Source: Nitrospira japonica
Lineage (GTDB): Bacteria > Nitrospirota > Nitrospiria > Nitrospirales > Nitrospiraceae
Direction: 5' to 3'
DNA length: 64,000 nucleotides
Assembly: GCF_900169565.1 (NCBI RefSeq)
Contig: NZ_LT828648.1
Location: forward strand, 1,304,876-1,368,875
Shown here: positions 62,271 through 64,000 of the stretch, in pieces
Layout: each line of letters begins with the position of its first letter
Numbering within the stretch: position 1 is the stretch's first letter
Made by a program: the position numbers and the translations under genes
The notes under the pieces: generated by a model
What the model was told of the DNA's origin: nothing
What the model saw: the letters and a program-made list of their open reading frames with translations, nothing else
Databases searched by the model: none

Positions 62271-63353
62271 ATGACGCGTCCGACTGTACTCCTCGGTATG
62301 AGTGGCGGAGTCGACAGCTCCGTGGCCGCAGCCTTGCTGGTTCGGCAAGGGTACGACGTTCGAGGCGTCACCCTCCAAGTCTGGGAACCCGAAGGCGATG
62401 ATGCCCCTGTTTCAAAAAAGTGGCAGGAACGAGGCTGCTGCAAAATCGGGATCGCGAAATTCGTCTCGAACAGACTGAACATCCCCTATGAGGTTATCGA
62501 CACGCGGCAGGCGTTCAGGCAGGGAGTCATCGACGATTTTCTCCGTGGCTATAGAGAAGGAACGACTCCGAATCCCTGCGTGCGGTGCAACGAACGCGTC
62601 AAACTGCGGCATCTCATCGAGCTGGCCGAGGCCCGCGGTATCCAATACGTCGCGACGGGCCATTACGTTCGGACCGGCCAAAGGGACGGCCAGACCGCTC
62701 TCTACCGGTCCGTGGATGTCAAGAAGGACCAGAGTTACTTTCTCTATCGCCTGCGTGCCGACTGGCTGCCTCGTCTGATCTTTCCCGTAGGGGGGATGCA
62801 CAAGACCGAGGTTTGGCGCGAGGCGGAAGCGCTGGGGCTGCCGGCGGACGAACTGAAGGAAAGCCAGGAAATCTGCTTTGTCAGCCGCGGCGACTATCGG
62901 ACCTTCATCGAAGCAGAAATGCCCGAGGCGAAAAAGGCCGGAGCCTTCGTCGACCGTGAAGGCCGATACCTCGGTGCTCACGACGGGGTTGCGTTCTATA
63001 CGCCCGGCCAACGCCGAGGCCTCGGCGTGGCGACCGGCCAGCGACTGTATGTCCAGGAAGTCCACGCCGCGACGAACATCGTCGTCTTGGGACCGGAAGA
63101 CTCGCTCGCACGAGACAGCTGCCAGGTCGACGATCTCAATTTGTTGGATCCAAGACTGTTCACGGGGCCGATTCGAGCCGAAGTCAAAATTCGACATGCC
63201 ACTCCGGCCTGCCTCGCGACGATTGAGCCCGTCGATCAGACGGCGGTTCGTATCCGCTTCGACCAGCCTCTGAGAGCTGTGAGTCCCGGCCAGTCCGCCG
63301 TCTTCTATCAGGAGGACGCGGTTCTCGGCGGCGGAATCATTCGCGCCGACTAG
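62271..63353 (+). CDS. mnmA: tRNA-specific 2-thiouridylase MnmA
   Basis: Adds sulfur to wobble uridine 34 of tRNA for Lys, Glu and Gln, completing the modification begun by MnmE/MnmG. The 360-residue protein has the PP-loop GMSGGVDSSVAA (9-20), the catalytic C103 (NPCVRC) and C202 (SQEICFV), and a C-terminal beta-barrel. TAGAAT (62255-62260) ends ten bases before the ATG without a ribosome binding site, so the mRNA may be leaderless if that box is used. It is followed by the ATP synthase genes. Confidence 0.96.
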   Translation: MTRPTVLLGMSGGVDSSVAAALLVRQGYDVRGVTLQVWEPEGDDAPVSKKWQERGCCKIGIAKFVSNRLNIPYEVIDTRQAFRQGVIDDFLRGYREGTTPNPCVRCNERVKLRHLIELAEARGIQYVATGHYVRTGQRDGQTALYRSVDVKKDQSYFLYRLRADWLPRLIFPVGGMHKTEVWREAEALGLPADELKESQEICFVSRGDYRTFIEAEMPEAKKAGAFVDREGRYLGAHDGVAFYTPGQRRGLGVATGQRLYVQEVHAATNIVVLGPEDSLARDSCQVDDLNLLDPRLFTGPIRAEVKIRHATPACLATIEPVDQTAVRIRFDQPLRAVSPGQSAVFYQEDAVLGGGIIRAD

Positions 63354-63378
63354 TATTTCAGCGGCCGAGTCTCTCGTA

Positions 63379-63408
63379 TTGACAGTTCCCATCAGCCAGT
63401 GCTAACTT
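63379..63408 (+). promoter_or_regulatory. Promoter of the ATP synthase operon
   Basis: TTGACA (63379-63384) and TAACTT (63403-63408), spacer 18. Predicted start about 63415, just before a leader hairpin. Confidence 0.55.
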
Positions 63409-63419
63409 TGCGCGCCGAT

Positions 63420-63440
63420 TTTCGTGCGCTCAGCACGAAA
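63420..63440 (+). promoter_or_regulatory. Leader hairpin upstream of atpH
   Basis: TTTCGTGC (63420-63427) pairs perfectly with GCACGAAA (63433-63440) around a five-base loop, near the predicted 5' end of the mRNA. It may protect the transcript from 5' decay. Confidence 0.5.
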
Positions 63441-63481
63441 GCTTCCCGTTTGTCTAAAAGAGGAAAGAGCGAGCCCGCACA

Positions 63482-64000
63482 GTGATAAAGACGGCAGTTG
63501 CGCGACGTTACGCACAGGCACTCTTCGAGCTTCTCGACCCCTCGTCCATAGAAGCCACAAGAGGTACCCTCGACGGTCTCGGGCAGGCGATGAAAGAGTC
63601 CGCCTCCCTCCGCCACGTGGTGGCCTCACCGGCCTTCGGGGTCGATGATAAGATCACCGTATTGACGGAACTCGGCAACCGTTTGGGCTGTCCTCCGGCC
63701 GCGAAGGCCTTTTTTGCCCAGCTCGTGAAGAAGCATCGGGTCGCATTCCTGCCTGAGATCGCAGAAGCCTTTGCCAATCTTGTCGATCGTTCAAAAGGAA
63801 CACAGCACGTGTTGGTGTCCTCGGCCATCGCACTTCCGTCGGCGGAGCAGGACCGCATCAAGGCCCGCCTGCGCGACACGTTGAAGCGCGAAGTCGACGT
63901 CGCCTTTCAGACCGATGCCGCCCTACTGGCCGGTCTCCAGATCCAGATCGGGAGCCGTGTGGTCGACAGCACTGTTCGGGGACGTCTGAACACCATGCGG
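63482..64000 (+). CDS. atpH: ATP synthase F1 delta subunit (right end cut off)
   Basis: Links the F1 head to the peripheral stalk. A GTG at 63482 opens a frame of 173 codons reaching the right edge with no stop; the family is about 180 residues, so only the last few are missing. Diagnostic segments are VARRYAQALFEL at the start, FFAQLVKKHRVAFLPEIAEAF in the middle, and LLAGLQIQIGSRVVDSTVRGRL at the end. GAGGAAAG lies about 13 bases upstream. It is presumably the first gene of an F1 operon (atpA expected next). Confidence 0.94.
   Translation, partial: MIKTAVARRYAQALFELLDPSSIEATRGTLDGLGQAMKESASLRHVVASPAFGVDDKITVLTELGNRLGCPPAAKAFFAQLVKKHRVAFLPEIAEAFANLVDRSKGTQHVLVSSAIALPSAEQDRIKARLRDTLKREVDVAFQTDAALLAGLQIQIGSRVVDSTVRGRLNTMR

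Overview
This is a gene-dense chromosomal window of roughly 60% GC with about 65 protein genes and two tRNA genes. I see no insertion sequence, prophage, CRISPR array or rRNA. The encoded proteins point to a Gram-negative envelope: many lipobox lipoproteins, YidC with a large periplasmic domain, BamE-like lipoproteins, a YbbA/YbbP exporter and L,D-transpeptidases. The combination trmFO-xerC-argB, rpmH-rnpA-yidD-yidC-mnmE-mnmG-rsmG-parAB, tandem bactofilins and mnmA-atpH is what I would expect from a Nitrospira-like bacterium (phylum Nitrospirota). That assignment is inference from gene content; no marker gene in the window proves it.

Layout. 1-8.4 kb: two lipoprotein genes and tRNA-Val on the minus strand, then the plus-strand run trmFO-xerC-argB-M28 peptidase-unknown, a gamma-carbonic anhydrase divergent from rimO. 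8.4-12.3 kb: HtrA/DegP protease with an OmpR-type two-component system on the same strand, a plausible envelope-stress unit with an unannotated 57-codon ORF filling the gap between regulator and kinase. 12.4-22.7 kb: gcvP, a Tat-exported PLP enzyme, arfB, fabI, a TPR protein, mug, a tiny exported Lys/Glu repeat protein behind a structured leader, NUDIX-gcvT and an FKBP. 22.8-30.3 kb: minus-strand accessory genes (FIST sensor, P1 peptidase, LOG, two small lipoproteins, GNAT-DUF502, several small unknowns). 30.6-36.7 kb: tRNA-Gly and a moxR-DUF58-tgpA operon. 36.8-43.4 kb: ChaN-like lipoprotein, SWIM/coiled-coil protein, and a tesA/ybbA/ybbP locus arranged as in E. coli. 43.4-49.1 kb: pgl-glk-rpiA-M1 aminopeptidase-VOC, a sugar-phosphate operon. 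49.2-52.4 kb: a cell-wall cluster with two YkuD L,D-transpeptidases, a related protein lacking the active site, and a coiled-coil lipoprotein. 52.8-64 kb: the conserved origin-proximal block rpmH to parB with two perfect parS palindromes embedded in the ends of rsmG, followed by two bactofilins, mnmA and the start of the ATP synthase operon (atpH, cut by the right edge).

Most interesting signals: (1) parS sites inside the rsmG coding ends next to parAB and tandem bactofilins, suggesting a bactofilin-linked segregation module; (2) several genes (rimO, the LOG gene, the response regulator) with good promoter -10 boxes only 7-12 nt before the start codon and no ribosome binding site, suggesting leaderless mRNAs; (3) an overlapping mini-ORF linking the regulator and kinase genes; (4) a degenerate L,D-transpeptidase relative in an active-enzyme cluster; (5) a Lys/Glu repeat micro-protein behind an inverted-repeat-rich leader. 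None of these was tested computationally here.
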